The translations under genes were made by a program, and so were the position numbers. Source: Pohlia nutans (Eukaryota > Streptophyta > Bryopsida > Bryales > Mniaceae). Taken from it: DNA of 64,000 nucleotides. Below the pieces are notes generated by a model that saw only the letters and a list, made by a program, of their open reading frames with translations, had not been told where the DNA came from and did no database searches. This document shows, one piece after another, positions 46,128 through 58,739 of this stretch; positions within the stretch are counted from its first letter, which is position 1; every line of letters starts with the position of its first letter. The DNA is taken from contig CM040101.1 of assembly GCA_022496805.1 (NCBI GenBank), forward strand, positions 498,501-562,500, in the 5' to 3' direction.

Positions 46128-48239
46128 TCACCAGTAATCACCACAAGAGCAGACACCATCATTAAAGTGGTGAAACCGACTAGCATCCCTGGCCACAATC
46201 TCCCGTCCTGTCACCTTTGAGATAAACTTGGTTGCTGTATGGCAATCTGAGCACACCCGAAGGTTCTTGTATACACGAATTGGTTTTCCATGAGGTGTGC
46301 GCAATAATCCATAAGCAATAGCCAACTTCTCACTATGAGAACAAAGGGATAGTTCTTTGTCTTCCTCATCGATATTCTGCAACACTAGCCGGGTATCAGG
46401 AATGTAACCTTCAGCCTTAATTCTTTCCGTCAATCTCTTTAGCTCAGAATATATCTCCTTCGCTTCTGGGTGAGATGTATCTCCTACAACAAAGTGATGG
46501 ATCTTGTTATCAACTTCAATCCAGCTACGCCCTGGCTCCTTGCGAATACCACTCTCCTGCATCATAGTACGCAGCAATAACACCTGGTCCCACTTGCCAG
46601 CTGCGGCATAGATGTTCGAGAGGAGCACATAAGCACTGGCATCCTTGGGTTCCAACTTTAGGAGCTCTTTAGCGGCAAGTTCGCCCAACTCCACATTACT
46701 ATAAGTTCTACAAGCACCAAGCAAGGCTCCCCAAGTTGCTCCATTTGGCTCAACTGGCATGTTCTCAATGAAGAGCTTTGCTTCTTCCAAGAGCCCAGCC
46801 CGCCCAAGAAGATCCACCATGCAGGTACAATGCACCACAGTAGGTTCGATGCCATACTCTTGCGACATAACCAAAAAGAGTTTACGGCCGTCATCCAGAA
46901 GCCCTGCATGACTACAAGCCAATAAGATTGCCACAAATGAAGACCCGTCAGGCTTTACACCGTCTCCAATCATTTCTCTGAAGACTTCTAGAGCTTCATG
47001 CCCAAATCCATGTTGTGCAAGACCACCAATCATTATGTTCCACGTAACTACATCACGTTCCTCCATTCTGTCAAACACTCGTCGCGCATCATCAATACTA
47101 CCACTCTTCGCATACATGTGAACAAGCGCACTGCCCACACGCAAATCCGACTCAAATCCTGCTTCCAGTGCATGGCTGTGTACCTCCTTCACCCACTCCA
47201 AAGCCCCTGCGCTTGCACAGCCATTCAGTATGCTCACATACGTTATCGAATTTGGTACATAGCCTTCCCGTTTCATTTGGAGAAAGAGTCGATATGCTTC
47301 CTCACCACAACCACTTCCTGCGTATGCTCCACTCATCGCAGTCCATGTAACGACATCACGTTCCTCCATTCTGTCAAAAACTAATCGGGCTATATCAATA
47401 CTGCCACTCTTTGCGTACATGTGAACAAGCGCGTTGCCCACGCGCAAATCCAACGCAAATCCTGCTTCCAGGGCATGGCTGTGAACCTCCTTCACCCACT
47501 CCAAAGCCCCTGCGCTTGCACTTGCCCTCAATATGCTCATATAAGTGATTGCATCTGGTTTGAAGCCTTCCCGTTTCATTTGGAGAAAGAGTCGATATGC
47601 TTCCTCACCACAACCACTTTCTGCATATGCTCCAATCATCACAGTCCAGGAGATGACATCACGATCGGTCAACTTACCAAAAGCTTCCCATGCCTCCTTG
47701 ATGCTCCCACACTTTGCATACATCTTAAGGAGTGCAGTCCCTACACGCACATCTGATTCAAGGCCACCATGTCTGATGTGTGCATGAACTTCTTTGCCCC
47801 ATTTCAAAGCTGATGGACTGGCACAAGCCTTCAGGATGCTCAAATAAGTGATTGTATCCGGCTGCGCACCTTCTTGGAGCATTTGATGGAACACTTCCAT
47901 TGCATCATTTGCATGACTGTGCTGAGCATAACCTCCAATCATGACGTTCCAGCTGACAACATCCTTCTTCAAAAGTCCATCAAACACTCGGTGTGCATCC
48001 TGCAATCTCCCACATCTGATATACACATTCAGTAGGTTGTTTGCGACATATGTATTTTGGTCCATTCCACTCTTGATGATGCAGTCATGAACCTGCCTGG
48101 CCGCTATGAGGTCTTTCTGCTTCAAGCACCGCTTCAGAATTTCAACATACATGTACGAGTCTATAGTAATGCCTTGTAGTAGACGATTCTTCAGAATAGT
48201 AATTGCTTCACGCGTGGTACTAGCACTTGGCAGCTGCAT
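46128..48239 (-). CDS. DYW-class PLS pentatricopeptide repeat protein (right copy)
   Basis: Predicted protein identical in all 703 residues to the left copy, including the HSE and CSDCH deaminase motifs and terminal GDYW. The two genes are convergent, with 3' ends facing the 11-kb spacer. Since both are intact, either the duplication is very recent or this is one locus assembled twice. Confidence 0.93.
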   Translation of the reverse strand: MQLPSASTTREAITILKNRLLQGITIDSYMYVEILKRCLKQKDLIAARQVHDCIIKSGMDQNTYVANNLLNVYIRCGRLQDAHRVFDGLLKKDVVSWNVMIGGYAQHSHANDAMEVFHQMLQEGAQPDTITYLSILKACASPSALKWGKEVHAHIRHGGLESDVRVGTALLKMYAKCGSIKEAWEAFGKLTDRDVISWTVMIGAYAESGCGEEAYRLFLQMKREGFKPDAITYMSILRASASAGALEWVKEVHSHALEAGFALDLRVGNALVHMYAKSGSIDIARLVFDRMEERDVVTWTAMSGAYAGSGCGEEAYRLFLQMKREGYVPNSITYVSILNGCASAGALEWVKEVHSHALEAGFESDLRVGSALVHMYAKSGSIDDARRVFDRMEERDVVTWNIMIGGLAQHGFGHEALEVFREMIGDGVKPDGSSFVAILLACSHAGLLDDGRKLFLVMSQEYGIEPTVVHCTCMVDLLGRAGLLEEAKLFIENMPVEPNGATWGALLGACRTYSNVELGELAAKELLKLEPKDASAYVLLSNIYAAAGKWDQVLLLRTMMQESGIRKEPGRSWIEVDNKIHHFVVGDTSHPEAKEIYSELKRLTERIKAEGYIPDTRLVLQNIDEEDKELSLCSHSEKLAIAYGLLRTPHGKPIRVYKNLRVCSDCHTATKFISKVTGREIVARDASRFHHFNDGVCSCGDYW

Positions 48240-48612
48240 ACTGCCACCGCGACCAATTTGTCTTCCACTAGTAGGCAGAGTGCTTCTTTTTCCATTGTTG
48301 CCCTTGGGTAGCCTGACTCATCCATAGATTCTTCAGTGAAACAACCTTTCGAAACAAACACTAATACTTAAAGTGAAGGGTGCAAGCCCATTAATGCCCT
48401 ACGCTCATACATTTCAATATGCACTAAACTTGCATACATTCATTTGCAATCTTATCTCTGACATACATAGCAATTCTTAGAAAACCATCCAGCATCAAAC
48501 AAGGCATAGGAGGAGAAGCGCATGTTGCACAAACCAAATTCTCAAACTGTCTCAAACCACAAATTTTGGCTTACGGGAGACAGCTGAAGTGACACACCAC
48601 AAAACCTAGAGT

Positions 48613-49406
48613 TTAGGGTTCATGCCAATACCTTCTCCCTTGTGTAGTGTCATGAGAATCTCTGGTGCCATAACCAGTATGACATTCTAATCTGCCTTGA
48701 GTCACCGATGTGAACCTTGCCTTCACCCATGCTGGAGTTGACCAACTATCTATCCAAAGTGCTTTCCTCGTCACCTTATGTTTCAAGTCAGGTGACCTGG
48801 GATTCTTCTGTAGACACAACAACCCACAATCAGATCTAGAAAACCTAACTGATACCTAATTTGGCCCCAACAATCCAAAATCGAGGAATCTTTGTTTCTA
48901 AACAACTCCAATGATCTGATCAGGCTCCACTCCAGAATACAAGAAGGCCAAACTTTATGCGTCTTGTTTCACTGAATGCCCATAACCTTGTACAAGCAAG
49001 AAATATCCTCCTCACTTGTTGATCCAAGTCATACATCCACTTTCTATCATCAACTGACTGGTAGTCCGGGTGATACCTTGTCAACTCTGTTGTCCCACCA
49101 CTGGGAAACATCCGCAAAATACAACTCCCAAAGTTGTTCAATTGTCTGTGTATCGCCTGAATCGACTGCAACATATTTCGTCCATGTCAGTCACGTTCTC
49201 TCCATACTGCATCAACATCTCTCCATGACGATGGGCATCTCATACATACCTGAAGCATTGGCACTTGGAGATGGTCCCTTCCAAACTGATGAACATGGTG
49301 AACACTTGACTTGCCCACTGCTTCTTCTTCCATGAGTGCCCGAGAGCACGGATAAAGAAGGGTAGATCGGCCGTGGAGACTTGAAGAGTGTGATCGCACA
49401 GGCATC
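48613..49406 (-). CDS. OSB-like organellar ssDNA-binding protein, 3' exons (right copy)
   Basis: Mirror of the left copy: PDF-motif exons at 49,077-49,165 and 48,613-48,807, with a possible preceding exon at 49,250-49,406. Sequence and splice signals are identical to the left arm, so it should be equally functional. Upstream exons would lie towards 50.7 kb and are unresolved here too. Confidence 0.62.
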
Positions 49407-49785
49407 CTGGTCACACAGATTCCAATAGTGTGCCAGAAAGTAACTCAGCAGCAGTTTGAGCATACTCTTCCCAGCAATTATGGGGTTTAAGGGTTGGGAT
49501 TGGGTCAACCAAGGTCACGTCCTGTTACTTTGCGGAAATGTGGCAACCTGTTTATCAAACAGTGCTGTAAAGGAGACCTCATATTTGGACACATGTGTTG
49601 CTAGCATGACCACAGTAGGTCACAAGTCACCCAACCGCTTGTCTACAACAGGTGTAAGGCCAAAAGTCATAACTCACTCACCTCTGCACCAGCTCCACAC
49701 ACCAACGAGAAGCTCCTACACCGTTGCCCATACTGCAACTGTTGTCTGCAATCTAATCGAGTGGCCAATCCCATCACTGTCCGCC

Positions 49786-51938
49786 TGCATCCACAGACCA
49801 ATTGATCAATTACATTATTGTCCACGAGAGATACTTAAACCCATAGGCTAGAGACACAGAGCACCGAGCATGAACACCATGCAGTTAGGGTTTCAGGTTC
49901 TCAAGACATAAGTCAGGGTCGTTATAGGCACATCTAATGCTTGTGTCCTCCTTGTGTGCATAGGAACAAAAACTACATGTTCCGGAGTATGGGCATATCA
50001 GATTGAGACCAAGTGACTCCGGTGGCGTGAGAGGGAGAGCCTGGGGTGAGTTACATGGAGCCTTTGCTGCATACTCAAATCACCGAACGAGTTCCACAAA
50101 CTGCAAGGATCGAGTACACAGCGCCTAGAAATTCGTACCAACAACGACATAGTTTCAGCACTAATTGACTTGGTTCCCAACACCGATTAACCTATACCAA
50201 AAATGTCTACTGAACAGTTGCATCCAACTGACAGGACGACTCCGCATCCTCAGCCAACATGTAGCAGCGGGTACGAGTGATGTGCAGGACAAGCTAGCGA
50301 CCGTGCAACAGACAGACGAGAAAGAAACCAATTACACAATCGAGAACCAAGTAAGTATGTACTCACCCTGCAACAGTCTCTCCGGCATTGACATTGGTCC
50401 GGGTATCGACGGGCTGGACGTGGTGCAAGCGAATACGGTGCAACGTTAACGGGGAGCAGTCCGAGCGGGGCCATGGCAGCACTTTGGGCCCCGTGGTTTT
50501 GAGAAAGGGCGATCGCAGCAGCAGCGCAGGCAACCTGATGGCAATGAGGCTGATCGGGGGTGCTCGCCGTGCCTGCTGCATCATCGCTGCAACGAAGCCC
50601 AAGACAATTCTCGAAATGGCCATGGCATTCTGCACGAAGGGGGGCAGAAGAGACCTTGAGCAGAAGGCAGGGTCGTGCATTAATAGCCCTCGATCTTCAT
50701 CGACGGCATAGGCAACGACTGTGGGGCCCAGCCGTGCTTCGGGGAGCTCCTGTCATGATTTCACTTAACCCTTTAGTGCCCAGGGGTGGAGAAACCACAC
50801 TTTTTTGGGTGATGTCCTCTGTTGAAATTAGGGATACTATTAATAACATTCAACCGTATAAATGTAAGTATAGCTTAATGAAACAAGTGTCAGTTAAATC
50901 TTGGTAAGATCGGACGGTTGGATTGAAAGATTATAGTATGTCTTTGAATTATATATATTGCACATTCAAAAATGAGATTTTCGGGGGTGTGTGACTTCAA
51001 GGTTAAATAGAATTTGGGTTAAATTTTCAAAAATGAAAGTGAAGATGTTCAGCGATGACCTGTGCCAGCACCTCTTAGTTGCAATCTTTTTTATCAAGAA
51101 CGGACTCATACATAATTATTGTGATATTTATAAGTGAGATTGACTTATCCATGTACGGTTTAGGACAAAATTTATACGTTAAAATATGAGAGGAGTTGGT
51201 ACATTGATCAAGATCGGAATACATACACTAATGGAACATGAACAAGAGAACACAATCCAAAAAACGATTCTAACAAGGTAACAAACTTCCAAACACAAGA
51301 AATACCGCATAGTATATATGTGTTGTATTTGTAAGTATTTGTTGTATTTTGAGGTATTTGCAGTATTTTGGTGGTTCGTACATACAACGACGCTAGCGTG
51401 AGAGCCTAGAATTGGGAGCCCGAGAGCGGAGAGCGGGGATTTGGAGAGCCTAGAGCCTAGAGATCTGACAATTTAAAAAATGGGCTCTATTTTTAGAAAA
51501 TAAAAATTTATTATTAGATTACTTTCTATTTTTAGTAAATTTTAGGTCCTATGACTGCTGGACCTAAGACCGTGGGTTAAGGGTTTAGGGTGTATAATGT
51601 TTGTAGTCATTTTGTAATAAATTTGGGAGAGATCGAAGAATGGTAGATAATTGGACCCATATGTAGAATTATTTTTTTGGAATTTTTTAAATACATTGTG
51701 CTAGAAGTCAAACTTAGCTGTCGAACCTCGTTCAACCTAGAAGTAGAGAGTTAGGGTTTTAGAGTAGCTAGGAGTAGCCCGAATCTCCATAAATGAGTGT
51801 GGGAGTGACCATAATGGCACATTTAGTTATTTATGTAGAAGAGGCCCTCGCGCGCGCTGTAGAGTTATTGCTAGGGTTCGGTTTTGACGGCTGGTGTCCG
51901 GGTTGGGCACGGGACCCGGACTGGAAACCGGGTAGGGG
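49786..51938. other. Right-arm counterpart of the unresolved 25.6-27.7 kb region
   Basis: Inverse copy of 25,589-27,741. It holds the same AT-rich DNA and the same Arg/Leu-rich open frame (minus strand, 50,363-50,680) that might be a targeting exon. Confidence 0.35.
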
Positions 51939-53084
51939 ATGGACGTGTCAGGGATGGACCCGGCCACATTTCGCGCCTTGAAATGGGCGGCCTTAATTAG
52001 GGCAGTTCACTGTTCATTTTCGCATAGTGTTTCCAGTTCACCCCTGCGCCAGATTTTTGCGTTTCCGGATATTGTGAGAGAAGAGGGAGAGCGACCGGGC
52101 GGCGAGCAAGCATTCCGGGAGCTTAGGCGGAGCGTGCGCAATCGAGGGAAGGAAGTTTTGGAGCCAGCGGCGATGGGACGGAAGGACAATTGGAAGCTCG
52201 GAGTGCCGGTTCCGGAGAAATTGGTGCGCCTGGTTGCTCCGGCGAATGCGGGACATAGGGAGCAGCTGTGGAAGGATTTGCACAAAATTGGTTGTGAGGA
52301 ATTGTTGTACCTACCATGGGATCTCCACAGTGATGCGATGTTGCAGGAGTTAGGTGGAAAGAAGGTACCGGCGGAATTCCGGGACAGCGAAATCCGGGGG
52401 CAGTGGAAGGAGTGGACCTCGAAACACTGGCGCGTGACGTACAAGTTCCCCAATAGTCCGTTTGGGTACGACAAGACCAAGCAGGATTCCGGATGGGTGA
52501 AGGAAAGGTTTTCTCAACCGGTTTCAGAGAAGAACGGATTCCGGGTGGAGGATTGCATAAACGACCGGGAGAAGCGCCTGCTGCGGTTTTTGGATCCTAT
52601 TTTGAACCCGGACAAACCCACTACCTGCACGATCAAGCTGATGAAGGCCATTTATGAGGCCTACCTCAACGACCGGAATACCGGATGGGGACTCATCGTG
52701 GACGAGTTGGTGGTCCGGGAAGCGCGCAAACTCGGAAACAAGAAGGGATGTCCTCTAACCCCTTTTCTGTTTCATTTGTATGACAAGCACGGATGTCTCA
52801 CGGCCAGGGAAAGAGAGCAATGGGAGAACTGCCGGAGGATCATGAACCGGGAGCCGCCAACGACCCGGGAAGAGAATCCGGAGGAGAGCGAGGACGAGGA
52901 CACCCCGGATGAGGAAGACACACCCGGACCCTCCATCCACACATCCTTCAACACTCACCCTCCTCCTGCACCCCCGTTGCCCCAATATATACTTCAGACC
53001 CGGCCTGGCACGACTGCCAGTGAGGTTCGTCGAACCGAGGACTTCTACTCGGATGCTCCACGACCCAAACCGACGTGCGAGTGA
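51939..53084 (+). pseudogene. Truncated extra ORF at the duplication edge, chimeric 3' end
   Basis: The first 326 codons equal the N-terminal domain of the fragment B ORF (one Phe to Ser change). At 52,918 the duplicated sequence ends, and the frame runs on by chance through 55 codons of unrelated Pro-rich sequence (HPPPAPPLPQYILQTRPG). It lacks the coiled-coil and acidic tail. Probably not functional. Confidence 0.7.
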
Positions 53085-53204
53085 TCTGTATCCCATGTCA
53101 GTTCTCTCAGTGAGCACATTTTTTTTAATACTAATACGGATTAGCCCTTCTGTTTGACCGACATTGCAGTCCGTTGTTCTGCAGAATGACAAGGTTGGCG
53201 TGAA

Positions 53205-53781
53205 TTAACCCCTAAACGTCCTCACCTATGTCCAGTTTAGGCAGTTTTGCAAAGATGCATTATAAAATGCAATTAATATGAATATTTAGAACTTGATGTA
53301 TGAATAAAAGTTATACATTTTTAATTTTAGATTCTATCTATACAGTTAGATCTATGACTACTATCACTAATCTTTTTTTATAAATTTTGAAACATAAAAT
53401 AAAAAATTACTTTGTAATTCAATTACGAATAAGATATTGACAATATGTGGATGAAATTTGTTGTGATGGGTTATAATGTAGTACTTTAGGTGTAGTGATT
53501 TTTGGAGATTTTTTGGATGCTTGATTTTAATAGTTTTTTTTTTCATGAACACTTTTAGACCAAAATCTTCAAGATTTTCGGTGAAACACTACAACACAAA
53601 ATGAGGCATAATTTTTTCAAAAATTATTTCCTTTTCGATCGGATCACACATATATGAAGTTAACTTCCCATAAAAAATTCAGTAAAAAAATCACACCACA
53701 AAAAGTGCATGACGGATGAGAAAATACGGATGAAATCTGTACATCAGGCCAAAAACGCCTGCTTGGGCAGTTAGGGGTTAA
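53205..53781. mobile_element. TTAA-bounded MITE, 577 bp
   Basis: TTAACCCCTAA at the start and TTAGGGGTTAA at the end are perfect 11-bp inverted termini including TTAA. The canonical piggyBac layout (TTAA target, ends starting CCC) fits. Noncoding. Related copies are at 31,830 and 42,206. Confidence 0.75.
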
Positions 53782-54536
53782 AAACTGAGTGTGTATTAGA
53801 GGTAGTTTTACCAACCACACTAATTATGGCTATTAATGCGTGTGATACACAATAATTTCAATAATTCGGGATTTACAGGGTTAAAATTCCAAGGACGACG
53901 TCAGTCAGAACTGGTTTTTCTTAAACCTTAACAACTACAAGGTCCTCTACGTTCTTGTTCCATTTTGTGCTCTAAGACCATTCCATTTCCTTTTAGACCA
54001 ATCCAACCATAGGATATTTCAAGCAATTTGAATTTAGGGTTTAGCACTTACAAATTTTCAACTGTTCAAGCTTAGTCAATAGTAAGACCATAAGCTTTAA
54101 AGCCGATGCACCTTTTTTTTGGCCCCATACCGAAGTTTGAAAATTTCTGAAAAGGCTTAAAATTAAAATTTTCAGTCTTAGATTTGGTAAAATTGATTTG
54201 GCAATCCTGTGTATGGGGGTGTTAGCTCATCGTGGACAAATATTCAAAAGTTGCCCGCACTTGGGTTTTTTACCTTTGCATGATTGTATTTTTCAATCTA
54301 TACATCATCCAAATATATGCAAATTACCTTCCCATCTTTGTTACAAAGAGTAATATCACCACAAAAATCTCAAAATTTTAGGATCAAAACTCATTCCACA
54401 GTGAGTTGACCAAACTTGAAAAATTGACTTTGGTCCTTTAGGAGTTAATATGTATTTGTAAATATATTTTTATATTAATTTCTATAAAAAAAATAGCAAG
54501 ATCGGAAAGGAATTGGTCGTGCAAAGAGAAGCAAAG
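53782..54536. other. No recognisable gene
   Basis: AT-rich. A TTAA-repeat-like 3' terminus (cctttaggagttaa, about 54,436-54,449) suggests one more decayed MITE whose start I could not place. Confidence 0.4.
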
Positions 54537-55080
54537 TGTTAACCGAATATTTTGTAGATATTCCCTTAGGCTAAGTTTAGGCTAGTCTATACCCAGCATG
54601 TATAGACCCGGCAGGTGATACTGAGTAGTACAGGCTGGTACAGACTGGTCGACCCGACTTTTCCGGTCGACCAGTCTGACACACTGTCAGACCAGTCTCC
54701 TATATGTACTTTCCCTCTCGTTGTGAGAGGGGTTGCTATACATTTTGTACATCTTCTTGGCAGCCTCATTTGTACTACGCTCTTGTCTCAAACGCTTCTT
54801 GTGTGCACTAGTATGTTAGACTACTACTGCTAGACTACTGATGCTTCTTGTTCTAGTATCACTCTTTGTGGTTATACCTTGATCAGTTGTAGTAGTCTAT
54901 GAGTATGCAGGAGTCGACTCTCTAGCATACTGGTGCTTTCTCCTAGTCGACAGAATGTTCTCTTTCGCGGAAATCTCTTACTACTCCTTTCAATCTCTAG
55001 TGACTAGTCTAAAGTAGAGTAGTCTTGTGAGGAGTAGTCACATTCGTTTAGGATCGGTTCCTAGAAAAACCTCCTTAACA
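54537..55080 (+). repeat. 5' LTR of gypsy-2
   Basis: 544 bp from TGTTAACC to CCTTAACA, with inverted TGTTAA/TTAACA ends. It starts with the same eight bases as the gypsy-1 LTR and is followed by the same tttggcgacc primer-site sequence. GTCGAC occurs four times. The interior is otherwise unlike the gypsy-1 LTR. Confidence 0.8.
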
Positions 55081-55484
55081 TTTGGCGACCATGCAAAGTT
55101 TAGCTCAAAAATCAGCTTTCCTGTACGTCTAGCCAGTAGTCAGTCCGGTCGGCTATCGCTAGATGCTCGTTACGTCCCTAGGAAACAGCAGTAATCTGCT
55201 TCCTACACAAAAATTGAGCGTTCTAAGCAAGCTATCAGGTACGATTACATCCAAAAAACACCTCAAAAATCCATATGTGACAGTCGGCCAAAGTAGAGAT
55301 CAGTCGATAATGTTTCTGACCAGGAATCTGTAGGAGCAGTCTGTGGAAGAGGTTTACGGTACCAAGTGCAACCGACTAAACCCACACAAAAGGCTAGCCA
55401 ACCAGATCTCAGAACCCGACTCCTACAAATCTAGATCTAGATCCAGATTCAGATCTAGATCTAAAAAACCGTCACGGCACCACT

Positions 55485-58400
55485 ATGACAGGACCGCGTA
55501 CACGTGCCACCGGCTCACCCTTGCCACTCGAACTGACTACCGACCAGCTTACTAACCCCCGTTTTTACAGAGAATGGAGAAATTTACAGTCGGAAATGAG
55601 TCCACCAGCAGTAGTACGAAATACTACCCAGGAAATGGACACCCGACCGATATACGAGACGCGGCGGCAAGTCGCACCATCGACCTCTACCGACCCGTCA
55701 CTACAACACTACCGGGAACTCACACAAGGAATGATGGAGAACCCAGAAGGTGCCATTTTCCACGAGACGTCCGTGCCAATGGGACGCGGAATTGCGAATC
55801 TCCCGACCCGACCCCTGGAGATACCACCGACTAGGTATACCTCGACCCAACATTATACCCACCCGACTGTGGCGCTACAGGCGATGTCCAACCCGCCTTC
55901 TCCACGTCGAGTATCACAAGATCCACTGGACCTCCCGGAACAACCAGCCAGTGCGCGTCACAGACTGGTAAGATATACGACTGACCCTACTATCATTTCT
56001 CATCAACGACAAGAAGAGATTAATCAATTACGTCGTAGTCGGGAAGAATTAGACTCCCGACTTGCATGTCTGTTATCAAACCACGACCCGACTTTAGAAC
56101 CAGGCTACTTGGAGTCTCAACCCAGTCGACCGGACCAGTTACCCTTATTTCACCAGGAACATAGTTCGCCTGGCCAAATGAATAGTCGACCACAGACACC
56201 TGTACCCGAAAATCAGTACCCGACTAACCCGGACGACTTTGAAACCGACTTAGCCATGAGGATTAGATAAATTTTTCACTCTAACCGAGGCGATAACCTA
56301 GTAACATCTCGACCCATACTACCGACTATTCGGACTCACACTCATGAGCCGAATATTCTGATCCTAGACCAGTCGACACCAAGAACTACGACTCCTCGAG
56401 TATCAACACCCAGAACTGGTCTTAACCCTAGTTATCAAAACCAACCCGCACTAGGCATTCCCATTCACCAAAACCATCCATCTTTTATACAGGCCCAACC
56501 TATGCCTTTACCACAACTCACGTATAGTCGACCGATAGTCCCCCAGCCTCAAATCCTACCGACCGCCCAGCAGTACCGACCCACACTTCCCTTGTGTGCA
56601 TCTTGTGGTTCGTACGGTCACTCCACCGACCAATGTGCGATAAACAACCCTCGGTCGATACCATACCCGACTGCTGCAGTACATATACCACATCTACCGT
56701 CCTACCTGACAGCAGCAGTCCCATCTCGAACGACTGCTCGTAAACCGGTAGTCATGGCTACCTTCAAGGAAGGTAAGTGTGCCATAACTCATGTAAATCG
56801 ATTCCTCAATGCACTTACTTTGAATGGAGAAACAGATGAGGTGATTACTATCGCATTATTTGGGAACTCGTTAGTCGATGCCAGTAACTACAACTGGTTT
56901 ACTACCCATCGAGCGTCATACCCACACCAAGACCTACATTCCATAGTTGATGCCTTCAAACATCGATACCAAGAGATCGACAATGATGACCAGGCGTACC
57001 TACGCTTCCGAAGTCTTAAACAAGACGCGAAGGAGTCGGTTGACGACTACTACGAGCGGATGATGAAACTGGCTAGCCAGTTTGAGGTCCATCCGGCTGA
57101 TAATTTTTTACTAAGCAACTTCCGAGCTGGTTTGTTGAAGTATTTGCAAGTAGCCACAGTCGGACTACCTAGAGCGACACTAGCCCAGGCCAAGAAGTCG
57201 GCCAAGCTAGCAGAAAGTGGACTACCCAAAGAACCCGACTCGACTGGTACTACCGATTGAGCTGAAAATACCAAAAAGGTATTCTGCACCAGATGCAAAA
57301 AGACTGGCCATACCGAACGTGATTGTTGGCTCAACCCGGAAAGCGAGATTAGCAAAAAGCGTGCAGCGGCAAACACGACAGTCCCGGTAGCAGCAGCCAC
57401 ACCAGTGTCGACTACACCTGAATCGAGAGGTAGACCGCCCAGAGATGGCACACCTCGACGCCTATTCCCATGCTCTCTCTGCAAAACCCTCGACCATCCG
57501 ACCCACATGTGTCCCATGCTCAAGGATCCGAAGGTGGTCAAATTCCTTAGCCAACAGGTAGAGAACAAGCCCAATTCATCTTCAGTCATCATCGAAGAAC
57601 TACCGAACACTACGGTGGGCGTTCTGACGGTCGCAGCAATTACCCGAAGCCAGTCGACCTCAGAGCAGTCGACTGCGGACGAACCTCCGAAGACGACCCA
57701 CTGGACCATCCAGGAACTACTCCGTGATCAAATGATGCAGGAAGTTCGTCAACTCCAAGTCGAGTTGGAAAATACGCCTTCCACTAAAGACCCCAGGTTG
57801 ATTGAGGGTTCACCCTCACTCGACTGGGACGCGGATGCATTACCGCAGCAAACGATCACCCTGGGAGAGGAGTCAACCCAACCGGCTTCAACCCAGGTCG
57901 ACCCGGACAACATCGCCTTCGGTACTATCCAGCAGCAGATCCTTGATCAGCTACAGGACTGCAAACTACAGGTCTCAATCCAAGACTTACTACAGCTATC
58001 TCCGACTCTCAACACTCTCGTTAGGGATCGTCTAACTCATCCCGGACAGGGGTCGACTACCGAGTCACGATGCTCGACTACGGAGGATGTAACAATAGCT
58101 GCTACAGCCGTGATCGACAAACATATGCCAGTAATATCGGTCTCAGTCGGCAAGAACATGGTGGACGACGTTCTAATTGACGGCGGATCCGGAGTCAATG
58201 TAATCACCGAAGACAAACGCCGGCGACTAGGACTCTCCAAGCCCTCTCCCGCGCCTTTCAACCTCAAGATGGCCAACGGCACCATAGCAAGGCCTAAAGG
58301 ATTGATAAGGGACGTGAAAATTCACATTCACGGCATTCCCTACATCGTTACCCTTATCGTCATCGACTGCTCGACAGTCAAGTCGGACTACCGATTACTA

Positions 58401-58637
58401 CTCGGTCGACCATGGCTCCGACACGCCAAAGTCATACACGACTGGGGCAACAATGAGGTTCAGATTATGGGCAACGGCACCGTCAAGACCGTCAAGATCA
58501 ATCGACAATTAGGATACGAGGCAGTTACACCACATGCACTCGTTTGCTACAACTTCGCCGAAGGTATCACAGACGAGGAGGAGGAAATCTTGATGGCCTC
58601 CGACCCGACCCTTCACACAGTGGGAACAATCGACTAG
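55485..58637 (+). pseudogene. gag and protease of gypsy-2
   Basis: One frame from ATG 55,485. It holds a Pro-rich N-terminus, a knuckle LCASCGSYGHSTDQC, a capsid-type gag domain (FLNALTLNGETDEVITIALF; KESVDDYYERMMKLASQF), CTRCKKTGHTERDC, CSLCKTLDHPTHMC and an aspartic protease (DVLIDGGSGVNVITE; LLLGRPWLRHAKVIHDW). Stops at 56,268 (TAA), 57,258 (TGA) and 58,635 (TAG) interrupt an otherwise continuous frame that leads into RT. The leader at about 55,429-55,462 has a tagatc microsatellite. Confidence 0.85.
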
Positions 58638-58739
58638 CATGTCATAGCTCCAGAGTCGACAGCCGACCAGACTAGAGTCGACCCGACTACTGCGTTTCCT
58701 ACAAGTACTCAACAGAATATCCAGCATACGCCGGGTACG

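Larger units (their letters stand above)
44427..52918 (-). repeat. Right arm of 8,492-bp inverted duplication
   Basis: Exact inverse of 24,609-33,100 with one base difference noticed (52,513). It ends at 52,918 inside a retroelement ORF that is intact-length only in the left arm, so the right arm is probably the derived copy. Confidence 0.95.
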
